A stretch of DNA of 64,000 bases from Opitutaceae bacterium UBA2377. GTDB taxonomy: Bacteria > Verrucomicrobiota > Verrucomicrobiia > Opitutales > Opitutaceae. Made by a program: the position numbers and the translations under genes. Of this stretch, positions 7,727-16,712 are shown piece by piece (within the stretch, counting starts at the first letter, position 1; every line of letters begins with the position of its first letter). The notes under the pieces were generated by a model that searched no databases, was not told the DNA's origin, and worked only from the letters and a program-made list of their open reading frames with translations. The stretch is from positions 1-64,000 of the forward strand of contig DDSZ01000038.1 of assembly GCA_002344205.1 (NCBI GenBank). Reading direction: 5' to 3'.

Positions 7727-10700
7727 GTGAAATTGTGGCTGAAAATCATCGGCGGCGGCCTGCTGGCTGCGCTCGTCATCCTGCTGACCCTGCCTTGGTG
7801 GCTGGGGGCGGCGGCCCGGCCGTTGCTGCGCGCCCACGACATCACGTTCGGAAACTATGAGCGCGTGGGCTACGCCCGTTTCCAGATTGATGAACTCACC
7901 CTCACACGACCCGGGGTGGTCGTGACGCTCACCGGCGTGGAAGCGCCAACACCGCTGCGCTGGCTCCGGACCAAAAACCGCGAGGCGGCGGTCAATAGCT
8001 GGCGCGTGTCCCTGACCCCAACCCCCGCGGCCCACGCCGCCGGGCCCGGCCCCAACCAACACGGCTTCTCCTCGCTCCACCACACCGTCACGGATCTGTT
8101 CCGAACCCTTGTGGAAAAACTGCCGGAGATCCGCACCGGCGCCGGTGACGTAAATTGGGGTGCCGGCCGCCTGCGCCTCGCCGCGCTCGACTGGAGCGGC
8201 GGCGAACTGGCGGTGCAGGGCCTGCACGTCATCGCCGGACCGGAGTTCACGGCGGCGGCACGGCTGACGGACGGAGCGCTGGCCATCGAGGCCGGCGATA
8301 GAACCGGCGACCTTCGCGCGCAATTGCGCTGGACCGCGGATGCGCTCACCGGCACCGCCAGTTTCCGGGAGCAGCCCGCCACGCTGGATGTGCGGTTCGC
8401 CGCCATCGGCTGGATGCCGGCTGCGGCCAGTCTCGTCGCCGAAGACTGGGATATCCCCGCGCGGCAGATCGGTCTCGATGACAAATTTTATTCCCGTTTC
8501 ACCGGGACCGGACGACTGGAATGGCGCGACGGTGTCGGCCACCTCACCGCCCGGGCCAAGGCCGACCCGCAGACCGATGCGCCGGCGCCCCCGCTCGAAT
8601 GGGATGTGGCCGCCACCGGTGATCATCGCGCCCTGACCATCCATGGCCTCAAGGTGGATGCGCCCTTTGCGCAGGCCCAACTCACCGCGCCCGTTGTGCT
8701 GGGTTTCGACGGCGAAATGCGCGGCGAACCCGCCCGCCTCGAATTTTCCGCCGACCTCGCCCAACTGCCCTGGGGCGAAGCGCAAGGCCGCGCCAAGGGC
8801 ACCATCACCGTCAGCGGCGAACCCGCCGCGCTGCGCCAAGATCTTGCCTTCGACGTGCAGGACTTCGCGTGGCGCGATTTCACCCTGCCCCGCGCCACGG
8901 TCCGCAGTTCGCTGCAATGGCCGCGGCTCGAAATCTCCCGCCTCGAGCTGCAAGCCGGCCCGGCCAGCCGGTTCACCGCCCGCGGCGCGCTTGATCTTTC
9001 CACCCGCGAGCTGGAGGCCGTGGAACTGGACGGCTCCTTTCAACCCGGCTGGCTCGCCCGCTGGCTGCCCGACGAACTGCGCTGGACCGGCGCCGAGCTG
9101 AGCGCCACGCTCAGCGGCCCGCTCGCGGCGCCACGCCATGCCGGTCGGGTCACGCTCAACGAGCTGCAAGCCGGTCCGCTCAAGCCCGTCCGGCTGGCCT
9201 TGGCCTGGCAGGGAACCGGACCGGTGGCCGAAGCTTTTTCCGGCACGGCCGAAACGGAAACCTCCACCCTGCAGTTTGGCGGCCATGCCGATGCCGGCCG
9301 GGTGGAATTGCAGACCTTGCAACTGACGCTCGCCGGGATGGAGCCGCTGCAACTGGTCGCGCCTGTCCGGCTCGCGTGGGCGCCGGTGCCGGAACTCACC
9401 GGGCTGGAACTGCGCGGCGGCACGCGTTCGCTCACCCTCGCCGCCGTTGGCAGCGCGAGCCCGTCCTTCCGGGTGCAAACGCAACACTTGGAGTCCGCCT
9501 GGCTGGCCGCGTGGCTGCAACTCCCGGGCCCGGCTTGGTATCTCACCCGCCTGGAGGCCGGCGGTCAGACCGGCACCGACGGCGTGCTGGCCTTCACCCT
9601 TGGCTTGGAAGGAGAAATCCAACTGCCGGCGCAATCCGCCCGGGTAAACCTGAGCGCCACCGGCGATGCCGGCGGCGTGCAGCTTACCGCCCTCAAGGTC
9701 ACCGAGGGAGACCGGCTGCTCACCGAAGCCACGGGCCGGCTGCCGTTGCGACTCGTGCCGCAGGCCGGCCGCATCGTGCGCTGGGAATTTGACCAAGCCG
9801 CGCCGCTGGAGCTGCGGGCCGTGAGCGAACCGGATTCACCGCTCTGGGCCGCGCTGGCGAAGCCGGCGGGGTTGGAGCTGCAGCACGCCACCGCGCGGGC
9901 CGACCTGCGCGGCACCCTGCAAAACCCGGCGGGTTCGCTGCAGGTGGAGATCGCCACCCTGCGGGCGCCGGCGGGCCGCTGGGCCGGACGCCTGCCGGAG
10001 GTGACCGACCTGCGCCTGCACGCGGAAGCCGGGCTGGATACCATCCGCCTGCAAACCTTCACCGCCAACATCGAGGGCCAACCCATCCGCGCCGAGCTGG
10101 AGTCGCCGATGAGCGGCAGCCTCTGGCGAAGTTTGTGGGAGGACCACCGTTCCTTCGACTGGCGCCACGCTTCGGGTCGGCTGGAAATCCCCGGCGCCGA
10201 TCTCACGCCGCTGGCGCGCCGGCTGCCGGCGTTCATCGCGGCCCAAGGCCTGCTCACGGCCCGGCTCGACCTGGCGCCCGGCGGCCGGCTGCAAGGTCAA
10301 CTGCACCTAGCCGGCGGCGCCACGCGGCCGATCCCCGCGCTCGGCGTCGTGCAGGACATTACCGCCACGCTGGCCTTCGCCGGGCACACCATCACAGTGG
10401 ACGCCTTCTCCGGCGTGATCGGCGGCGAAGCGGTCCTGCTGCAGGGCGCGGTGACGTTGCCGCCGGGGGCCGCGCCGGAGATCGACCTTGCCCTGCGCGG
10501 GGAAAACGTGCCGCTGGTCCGGCGCGCCGGTCTGCTGGTGCGCAGCGACCTTGACCTCCGGGCCCACACGGACGGCGGGGTTACCCGCGTGTCGGGCCTC
10601 GTCAATCTGCGCGACGGCTTGGTGCTCGCGGATTTCGCCGGGCTGCTGCCCACCGGTCCGCGCGGCGTGGCGCAGCCCCCGCCCTACTTTGCGGTGGAGG

Positions 10701-11374
10701 CCGCGCCCTTCGCCGACTGGCCGCTGGCCGTCGAGGTGCGCGGCCAACGCGCCCTGCGCGCCCGCACCCCGGTGTTTCACGGCACCGCCTCCGCCCAGTT
10801 CAACCTCGGCGGCACGCTGGGCGATCCCCGTGCCGTCGGCGAACTCACGGTGGACGAGGGCCGGATCTTCTTCCCCTTCGCCACCTTTGCCGTGCAGCGC
10901 GGCTCGGTGCAGTTGCGCGAATCCGATCCCTACACGCCGGTGCTCAACCTCCACGCGACTTCCCGCCGGCAAAACCACGAACTGCGCCTCGCCCTCACCG
11001 GTGCGCCGGACAATCCCTCCCTCGCCTTCACCTCGAATCCTCCGCTCGACCCCAGTGCGGTGCTGCTGCTCGTGATGACCGGGCAAACCCCCGCCAGCCA
11101 GTTCGGCCTCGAGCAGGGCGGCCGGAGGCTGACGCAGTTGGGCGCCTACGTCGGCCGCGGCATCTTCCGCAGCCTGGGCGGCGCAGGCGATGCCTCGCGC
11201 CTCGAGATCGTGAGCGGCGAACGCATCTCGCAGCAGGGCCGCGAGACCTACACCATCACCTACCGGCTGGACGACCGCTGGTCGCTGATCGGCGAATACG
11301 ACGAATTCGACAGCTACAACGCCACGGTGAAGTGGCACGTTTACCGCCGGGAGGGCGCCGATGCGAACCGGTAG
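7727..11374 (+). CDS. tamB: TamB-like translocation/assembly protein (DUF490)
   Basis: A 1215-residue inner-membrane-anchored, beta-helical AsmA/TamB-like protein. Such proteins span the periplasm and help insert outer-membrane proteins or move lipids. A GTG start gives MKLWLKIIGG and one membrane segment (LLAALVILLTLPWWL). A long repetitive beta-rich body follows, and the C-terminal DUF490 signature is visible as GELTVDEGRIFFPF, NPPLDPSAVLLLVMTG and the final TYTITYRLDDRWSLIGEYDE. It overlaps the TamA-like gene by 14 bp, which supports a joint function. Confidence 0.85.
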   Translation: MKLWLKIIGGGLLAALVILLTLPWWLGAAARPLLRAHDITFGNYERVGYARFQIDELTLTRPGVVVTLTGVEAPTPLRWLRTKNREAAVNSWRVSLTPTPAAHAAGPGPNQHGFSSLHHTVTDLFRTLVEKLPEIRTGAGDVNWGAGRLRLAALDWSGGELAVQGLHVIAGPEFTAAARLTDGALAIEAGDRTGDLRAQLRWTADALTGTASFREQPATLDVRFAAIGWMPAAASLVAEDWDIPARQIGLDDKFYSRFTGTGRLEWRDGVGHLTARAKADPQTDAPAPPLEWDVAATGDHRALTIHGLKVDAPFAQAQLTAPVVLGFDGEMRGEPARLEFSADLAQLPWGEAQGRAKGTITVSGEPAALRQDLAFDVQDFAWRDFTLPRATVRSSLQWPRLEISRLELQAGPASRFTARGALDLSTRELEAVELDGSFQPGWLARWLPDELRWTGAELSATLSGPLAAPRHAGRVTLNELQAGPLKPVRLALAWQGTGPVAEAFSGTAETETSTLQFGGHADAGRVELQTLQLTLAGMEPLQLVAPVRLAWAPVPELTGLELRGGTRSLTLAAVGSASPSFRVQTQHLESAWLAAWLQLPGPAWYLTRLEAGGQTGTDGVLAFTLGLEGEIQLPAQSARVNLSATGDAGGVQLTALKVTEGDRLLTEATGRLPLRLVPQAGRIVRWEFDQAAPLELRAVSEPDSPLWAALAKPAGLELQHATARADLRGTLQNPAGSLQVEIATLRAPAGRWAGRLPEVTDLRLHAEAGLDTIRLQTFTANIEGQPIRAELESPMSGSLWRSLWEDHRSFDWRHASGRLEIPGADLTPLARRLPAFIAAQGLLTARLDLAPGGRLQGQLHLAGGATRPIPALGVVQDITATLAFAGHTITVDAFSGVIGGEAVLLQGAVTLPPGAAPEIDLALRGENVPLVRRAGLLVRSDLDLRAHTDGGVTRVSGLVNLRDGLVLADFAGLLPTGPRGVAQPPPYFAVEAAPFADWPLAVEVRGQRALRARTPVFHGTASAQFNLGGTLGDPRAVGELTVDEGRIFFPFATFAVQRGSVQLRESDPYTPVLNLHATSRRQNHELRLALTGAPDNPSLAFTSNPPLDPSAVLLLVMTGQTPASQFGLEQGGRRLTQLGAYVGRGIFRSLGGAGDASRLEIVSGERISQQGRETYTITYRLDDRWSLIGEYDEFDSYNATVKWHVYRREGADANR

Positions 11375-13442
11375 CCGTCTCCTCCTCGTCGGCCTCGCGC
11401 TCGCCTGCGCCGCCCTGCTGCCCGCGGCCGAGATCCGCGTCAGCGGCCTCGGTCCGCTGGAAAACCTCCGGGCGCGAAACAACCTGCAGCTCCTGCTGGG
11501 CGAGCAGCGCCGCGCGGCGCTGGATGCCAGCGCGATCGAGGATGCCGCCCTCATCCTGTTTTCGCAGCTCACCGACGAGGGCCATCCCGCCGCCCGGATC
11601 ACGGCGCTTATCACCACCACGGAGGGTGCCCAAATCGAACACGGGTTCGACGCGCGGCTCGAACATCCGCTGCCCCGGCCGTTGGCGGCGGCGGCCCTGC
11701 GCTTCAGCGTGGAACGCGGCCCGCGCTTCCTGCTGCGCGACATCGCGTTCACGGGCCTGCAGGCCGTCCCGCCGGAGGCGGCGCGGGAGTTTTTCGTCGG
11801 CGACACGATGCTGGTCACCCTCGCCTCAAGCCGCATCTACTCGCCCGGCCGGCTCAACCGCGCGCTGGGCAACCTGCAGGCGGAACTCCGGCAACGCGGT
11901 TACGCCGAGGCCACCGTCACCCTCGGCCACCTGGCAACCGATGGCGCGACGGGGCGCGTCGATTTGTCGGTCGTGGTGCAGGAAGGGCTGCCCTGGCGCG
12001 TGGCGGCGCTGCATTATGAGATCGCCGACGGCAGCGCCCCGCCCGACGTGCTGGATCCGCCCGATGGCGCGCCCTGGTCCTCGCCCTGGCGGCAGGATGT
12101 CCGCACCACGCTGCGCCGCTGGTATTACCAACAGGGTTATCCCGAGGTGCAGATCCGGCTCGTGCCCGACGCCGCGCCGGAAGCGGCCGGCGAACGCCGG
12201 GTCACCGTCACCGCCCACATCGCCCCCGGCCCGCAGGTGCGGATCGGTGCCATCAATTTCACCGGCAACCGCCACACGCACGAGCCGCTGCTGCGCCGCA
12301 CCGTGCGGATCGGCCCCGGTGAGCTGCTGAATCCCATCCGCGTGGATTTTGCGCAGACCCGGCTGGCCCGGCTGGGCGTGTTTGACCGGATCGAGGCGGT
12401 TTACACCCCGGGGCCGGACGACACCCGCGACCTTGATTTTGTGGTCAGCGAAGGCCGCCGGCAGGAAGTGAATCTGCTTTTCGGCTACGGCAGCTACGAG
12501 CAGTTGCGCGGCGGCGTGGAGCTGCGCCACCACAACGTCTTCGGCCGCGCCCAGACAGCCTCCCTGCGGCTCGTGCAGTCGATGAAGGGTTCGCAGGCCG
12601 AGCACCTGCACACCGTGCCGGAACTCTTCGGCAGCGCGGTGGACGGCAGCCTGCGCCTCTTCGGCCTGCGCCGCGAGGAGCTGGCCTTTCTCCGGCAGGA
12701 ATACGGTGCGAGCGCCGCCCTGCGCTGGCCGCTCGGCCGCGGGCGCGGCCACAGCCTGACGACGGGCTACACCTTCCGGCAGTTGCGCAACACCGAAAAC
12801 GAACTCGCCACCCGGATGAGCGACGCCGTGCGGGCCAACGCCGCCAGCGTGGAAATCGGCTGGCTGCGCGACCAGCGCGACGATCCGCTCCGGCCCCGGC
12901 GCGGTTACCAGGTGTTTTTGCAAACAGAGGCCGCCAGCCGGTGGCTGGGCGGCGACGTGGATTACCAGCGGCTGACCCTTGACACCTCCTATCACACCGC
13001 CTGGGGGCGCAACCGCTGGGTGCATGCCGGCTTCACGCATGCGGTGATCACCACCGAGGGGGCGCGGCCCGGCGCGGCGCTCCCCGTCAACGTGCGTTTT
13101 TACCCCGGCGGCGACAGCTCCATCCGCGGTTACCAGCGCGGCGAGGCCGCCCCCCGGGCGGACAACGGCCAGTTCATCGGCGCGCAAAGCTACATGCAGC
13201 TCAACCTGGAGCTGGAACAGGCGCTCACCTCCACGTTGTCGGCCGTCGTGTTTGTGGACGCGCTCGGCACGGCCGTGGCCTTGGGCGATTATCCGTTCAC
13301 CGAAAAACTCGCGTCCGTCGGGCTGGGCCTGCGCTACAACACCCTCATCGGCCCCATCCGCCTGGAATACGGCCATAACCTGAACCGCCGCCCGCTGGAT
13401 CCGCGCGGCACGGTGCAATTCTCCGTCGGCTTCCCGTTCTGA
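11361..13442 (+). CDS. tamA: BamA/TamA family outer-membrane protein
   Basis: A 693-residue Omp85-superfamily protein. A signal peptide (MRTGSRLLLVGLALACAALL) is followed by POTRA-like modules (around VRIGAINFTGNRHTHEPLLR) and a C-terminal 16-strand barrel. The loop-6 region reads FYPGGDSSIRGYQRGE and so carries the conserved RGY. The protein ends in FSVGFPF, with the terminal Phe expected of outer-membrane barrels. Starting inside the end of tamB, it forms a TamB-TamA pair. BamA itself is less likely because of the length and the partner. Confidence 0.87.
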   Translation: MRTGSRLLLVGLALACAALLPAAEIRVSGLGPLENLRARNNLQLLLGEQRRAALDASAIEDAALILFSQLTDEGHPAARITALITTTEGAQIEHGFDARLEHPLPRPLAAAALRFSVERGPRFLLRDIAFTGLQAVPPEAAREFFVGDTMLVTLASSRIYSPGRLNRALGNLQAELRQRGYAEATVTLGHLATDGATGRVDLSVVVQEGLPWRVAALHYEIADGSAPPDVLDPPDGAPWSSPWRQDVRTTLRRWYYQQGYPEVQIRLVPDAAPEAAGERRVTVTAHIAPGPQVRIGAINFTGNRHTHEPLLRRTVRIGPGELLNPIRVDFAQTRLARLGVFDRIEAVYTPGPDDTRDLDFVVSEGRRQEVNLLFGYGSYEQLRGGVELRHHNVFGRAQTASLRLVQSMKGSQAEHLHTVPELFGSAVDGSLRLFGLRREELAFLRQEYGASAALRWPLGRGRGHSLTTGYTFRQLRNTENELATRMSDAVRANAASVEIGWLRDQRDDPLRPRRGYQVFLQTEAASRWLGGDVDYQRLTLDTSYHTAWGRNRWVHAGFTHAVITTEGARPGAALPVNVRFYPGGDSSIRGYQRGEAAPRADNGQFIGAQSYMQLNLELEQALTSTLSAVVFVDALGTAVALGDYPFTEKLASVGLGLRYNTLIGPIRLEYGHNLNRRPLDPRGTVQFSVGFPF

Positions 13443-13502
13443 ACGCGGCCCGCCCTCGCTTCCGCAGCTTGCGCCCGTTCCGCCCTGCCTTATCCTTCCA
13501 CC

Positions 13503-14153
13503 ATGAAACGTCTGCTGCCCCTGCTCCTGTTGCCCGCTTTGTTCATTACCGGCGGCTGCCGGTCCGCCTACTACGGCGCCATGGAGAAGGCCGGCTACGC
13601 CAAGCGCGACATCCTCGTCTCCCGCGTGGAGAAGGCGCAGGAAGCGCAGGCCGACGCGAAGGAGCAGTTTGCCGACTCCCTGCAGGCCTTTCTGGCCGTC
13701 ACCCGCGTCGAGGGCGGCGAACTGCGCAAGAAATACGACGAGCTCAACGCGCAGTTGAAGCGCAGCGAGACGCGCGCCAAGGCCGTGCACGAGCGCATCG
13801 CCGCGATCGATGCCGTGGCGACCGCGCTCTTCGAGGAGTGGGGCAACGAGCTCGCGCTTTACAACAACCCCGAGTTGCGCACGCGCAGCCAGGAGCAGCT
13901 CGCCGCCACCCGCACCCGCTACACCGACCTCATGGCCACCATGCGCCGCGCCGCCGCGCGCATGGAGCCCGTGCTCGTGACCTTCCGCGACCAGGTGCTC
14001 TTCCTGAAACACAACCTCAACGCCCAATCGCTCCGCGCCCTCGACGCCACCAACCGCAGCCTGCAGGGCGACATCTCCACCCTCATCGCCGAGATGGAAA
14101 AATCCATGCGTGAGGCCGACACCTTCATCCGCGAGCTGAAGCTCGCGCCGTAA
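13503..14153 (+). CDS. DUF2959 lipoprotein
   Basis: A 216-residue predicted lipoprotein. The signal peptide ends in a lipobox (ITGGC, Cys19). The mature part is almost entirely alpha-helical and coiled-coil-like, with the DUF2959 features SAYYGAMEKAGYAKRDILV and VEKAQEAQADAKEQF. The function is unknown; members are periplasm-facing membrane-attached proteins. It lies 60 bp after the TamA-like gene on the same strand. Confidence 0.82.
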   Translation: MKRLLPLLLLPALFITGGCRSAYYGAMEKAGYAKRDILVSRVEKAQEAQADAKEQFADSLQAFLAVTRVEGGELRKKYDELNAQLKRSETRAKAVHERIAAIDAVATALFEEWGNELALYNNPELRTRSQEQLAATRTRYTDLMATMRRAAARMEPVLVTFRDQVLFLKHNLNAQSLRALDATNRSLQGDISTLIAEMEKSMREADTFIRELKLAP

Positions 14154-14210
14154 GCGCTCCGCTCCGGCGTTGCGCTGCGGCGGGACGACCTTCACGGTTC
14201 GCGCCATCTG

Positions 14211-15503
14211 ATGGACGGCCCGACCGAAAAATCCCCGAGTCCCTGGCGCTGGATTCCCACGCTCTACTTCGCGCAGGGGCTGCCGTTTGTGGCGGCGATG
14301 ATGCTGTCGGTGGTGATGTATAAGAACCTCGGCATTTCCAACACGGCCATCGCGTTCTGGACGGGCTGGCTCTACCTGCCGTGGGTCATCAAGCCGCTGT
14401 GGTCGCCGCTGGTGGAGCTGCTCGGCACCAAGCGCCGGTGGATCTGGGGGCTGCAGCTCGCGGTGGGCGCGGGCTTCGCGGCCGTGGCGCTGGCGCTGCC
14501 CGCGCCCGTTTTCTTCCAAGCCACACTCGTGATGTTCTGGCTGCTGGCCTTTGCCTCCGCGACGCACGACATCGCGGCGGACGGGTTTTATCTGCTCGCG
14601 CTGCGGTCCGACCAACAGGCGGCGTTTGTCGGCGTGCGCAGCACGTTTTACCGCGTGGCGATGATCGCCGGCCAGGGCGGACTCGTGTGGCTGGCGGGCT
14701 GGCTGCAGGGTGTGACCGGCGATGTCGCCACCGCCTGGTCGCTGGTGTTTGGCGCCTTGGCGGCGGGATTTCTGCTCGTCGCGCTTTATCACGCCTGGCT
14801 GCTGCCGCGGCCGGCGGCGGACCACGCGGTGCGCGCGGCACCGACGGCTGGCGCGGACTGGTGGGCGGCGTTTGCCACGTTTTTCCGGCGCAAGGACCTC
14901 GGCATCATCCTCGGCTTCCTGCTGCTCTACCGGCTGGCGGAGGCCCAGCTGGTGAAGCTGGTGACGCCCTTCCTGCTCGATCCGCGGGACGCCGGCGGGC
15001 TGGGCCTGACCACGCAGCAGGTGGGCATCGTTTACGGGACCGTCGGGGTGCTCGCGCTCACGATCGGCGGGCTGGCCGGCGGCTGGGTGATTTCGCGGTG
15101 CGGGCTGCGGCGGATGCTGTGGCCGATGCTCGCCGCCATCCAGGCGCCGAATGTGGTGTTCGTCTTCCTCGCGCTCGGGCAGCCCGTGAGCCCGTGGCTG
15201 ATCGGCGGCGCGGTGGTGATCGAGCAGGTCGGCTACGGCTTCGGTTTCACCGCCTACATGGTTTACATGATGTATGTGGCGCAGGACGGCGCGCACAAGA
15301 CAGCCCACTACGCGATCTGCACCGGCTTCATGGCACTGGGCATGATGCTGCCGGGCATGGCCGCGGGCTGGATCCAGGAAAAGCTCGGCTACGTGAACTT
15401 TTTTGTCTGGGTGTGCCTCGCCACCCTGCCCTCCATCGCGGCAACCGCGCGGCTGAACATCGATCCGGCCTTCGGCCGCAAAAAATCACCCGATTCCTGC
15501 TGA
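14211..15503 (+). CDS. MFS transporter, AmpG-like (PAT family)
   Basis: A 430-residue inner-membrane transporter with about 12 membrane segments. The start (RWIPTLYFAQGLPF) and SATHDIAADGFYL are hallmarks of the AmpG/PAT family. AmpG imports anhydro-muropeptides for cell-wall recycling, so a role in recycling is plausible, and an AmpD-like amidase lipoprotein is encoded nearby. Other PAT members carry acetyl-CoA or siderophores, so the substrate is not certain. Confidence 0.82.
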   Translation: MDGPTEKSPSPWRWIPTLYFAQGLPFVAAMMLSVVMYKNLGISNTAIAFWTGWLYLPWVIKPLWSPLVELLGTKRRWIWGLQLAVGAGFAAVALALPAPVFFQATLVMFWLLAFASATHDIAADGFYLLALRSDQQAAFVGVRSTFYRVAMIAGQGGLVWLAGWLQGVTGDVATAWSLVFGALAAGFLLVALYHAWLLPRPAADHAVRAAPTAGADWWAAFATFFRRKDLGIILGFLLLYRLAEAQLVKLVTPFLLDPRDAGGLGLTTQQVGIVYGTVGVLALTIGGLAGGWVISRCGLRRMLWPMLAAIQAPNVVFVFLALGQPVSPWLIGGAVVIEQVGYGFGFTAYMVYMMYVAQDGAHKTAHYAICTGFMALGMMLPGMAAGWIQEKLGYVNFFVWVCLATLPSIAATARLNIDPAFGRKKSPDSC

Positions 15504-15555
15504 GCAATCTCTGCTCCGATATATCTAACACCTAACAGCCCCGTTGGCTTTCCAA

Positions 15556-15984
15556 TTAGCTCTTTTTTGCGAAGAGCGCAGCAACTTCAGGTTTTGGAGG
15601 ACGCACTGAGGCATACCGCTCATGCGTGTCGAAGATACAATCAGCCAATAACCGCAACTCTTCCAAGAGATCAGGAGGATACCCTTTCTTCGCAATCTCA
15701 GCTCGCACATCAGCAACACTAAAATCCATGATAGGTGGAGCCGCATCACAGCCGCACGCGAACGCCGCAAGAACCACTTCGGGACACGTGCCGCGAACAT
15801 CGACTCCCCTGCCGTCTTTCACTCCCCAGACATGGGTCGGCGTGCGAATGCCTCGAATATTCCAGTGGAATCGCTCATGCAGCCGCAATGCGAAGACGAA
15901 GCAGCCGCCGGCGGCGAAGACCGCATCGTAATCGTGCAAATCGATGCGTCTTCGTGTGCAAGGAACGAGACGAGGATCAGGCAT
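15556..15984 (-). CDS. Orphan protein with Cys-His-Asp arrangement
   Basis: A 142-residue protein I cannot assign to a named family. The central part reads GGCFVFALRLHERF, then THVWGVKDGRGVDVRG. Cys28, His51 and Asp62 occur in the order seen in papain/transglutaminase-like folds, and I recall similar short bacterial proteins with Cys-x-x-FA...HV...DVRG. A thiol-hydrolase fold is an inference. The gene sits in a stretch visibly richer in A+T than its surroundings, together with another orphan, suggesting acquisition by transfer. An upstream ATG would add 18 residues. Confidence 0.6.
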   Translation of the reverse strand: MPDPRLVPCTRRRIDLHDYDAVFAAGGCFVFALRLHERFHWNIRGIRTPTHVWGVKDGRGVDVRGTCPEVVLAAFACGCDAAPPIMDFSVADVRAEIAKKGYPPDLLEELRLLADCIFDTHERYASVRPPKPEVAALFAKKS

Positions 15985-16089
15985 TTTGCTCAACCTGCGA
16001 GATGGGCCACGTGCTGCAGTTGCGCGACTCGTAAGCAAGCATGAGGCGTGACAGGTAAGGAAGTTGGTTCTGGCACCTTCTTAGGCTTT

Positions 16090-16484
16090 TCAGCGGAAAC
16101 CATTCTCGTGAGCTCGATGAGCTGAGCCAGCAACGACGATCCATCGGGCGACAAGCACGGCGAGTAGATAGGCGACGCCGGGAATAAGACCGAAGCTGAA
16201 AAACAGAAGACCTAGTCCCGCAAAAGCGGATATAAACGAGAAAAGATAGAGAAGGTGGAAGGTGCTGTAAACTCTACTGAAACCTTCCTCTTTTTTCTGA
16301 GGAAAGACGGGGGGTAGAAGAAAAATGCCACGAGCATAGGAACGGCGAACGCGAAACATACAACCGCAGCAAACAGACTGCTCGATAGAACGTTTTTTGT
16401 AACTATCTGAATCGTCGCTGCAAAGCATGCGCCGGCAAGGGCCCCGCTGACAAATCGCCAAGGTAGGAATTTGAGTTCAGACAT
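16090..16484 (-). CDS. Small membrane protein read in two frames (-1 frameshift or broken gene)
   Basis: Two overlapping minus-strand frames give halves of one apparent protein. The first (from 16484) holds MSELKFLPWRFVSGALAG with two membrane segments; the second (ending at 16090) holds two more (LYLFSFISAFAGLGLLFFSF and VAYLLAVLVARWIVV). A -1 slip at A-AAA-AAG (codons 63-65) would join them into a 131-residue, four-segment protein. Read straight, the first frame ends after 90 residues with a non-hydrophobic tail. The options are programmed frameshifting, a one-base loss in the nearby C6 or A6 run, or a sequencing error. The family is not recognised. Confidence 0.55.
16257..16296 (-). promoter_or_regulatory. 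Slippery heptamer with downstream stem-loop
   Basis: On the minus strand the heptamer A-AAA-AAG lies in the 0 frame. One base later comes GGAAGGT, which can pair with ACCTTCC after an 18-base loop. The heptamer is the same as the E. coli dnaX frameshift site. The spacing to the stem is shorter than the usual 5-9 bases. Confidence 0.4.
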
Positions 16485-16712
16485 AGTATTTTTCCGATCC
16501 GTTTTATTGATGCATGTTAAAAATGTCCCTGGGAGAGCGGTTTATTTCGGTGGGGGTGCTGAGCCTTTAGGTAATAATGAACTCAGTGTAAGCCAAGTTT
16601 TATAAGCACGGCTGAATGCACCGGTGTCTTTGAACTTAATTTTTTCGGTAACCGCACTGCATGTGAACCGGGATAATGGGCTGAGTTTTCTGCGGGCAAA
16701 GCCGGGTTGGCT
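16485..16712. other. AT-rich intergenic stretch, no gene seen
   Basis: About 228 bases of visibly lower GC than the surroundings, between the split membrane protein gene and the amidase. I see no convincing reading frame, terminator or repeat. It closes the compositionally unusual stretch that starts after the AmpG-like gene. Confidence 0.5.

Noticed and set aside
6647..9796. 1049-residue open frame antisense to the small ORF, GNAT, DUF2007 and tamB genes
   Set aside because: It crosses several well-supported genes and intergenic signals and has no motif.
11826..15308. 1160-residue open frame antisense to the tamA, DUF2959 and AmpG-like genes
   Set aside because: Same reason: a GC-driven shadow with Gly/Arg/His-rich composition spanning three real genes.
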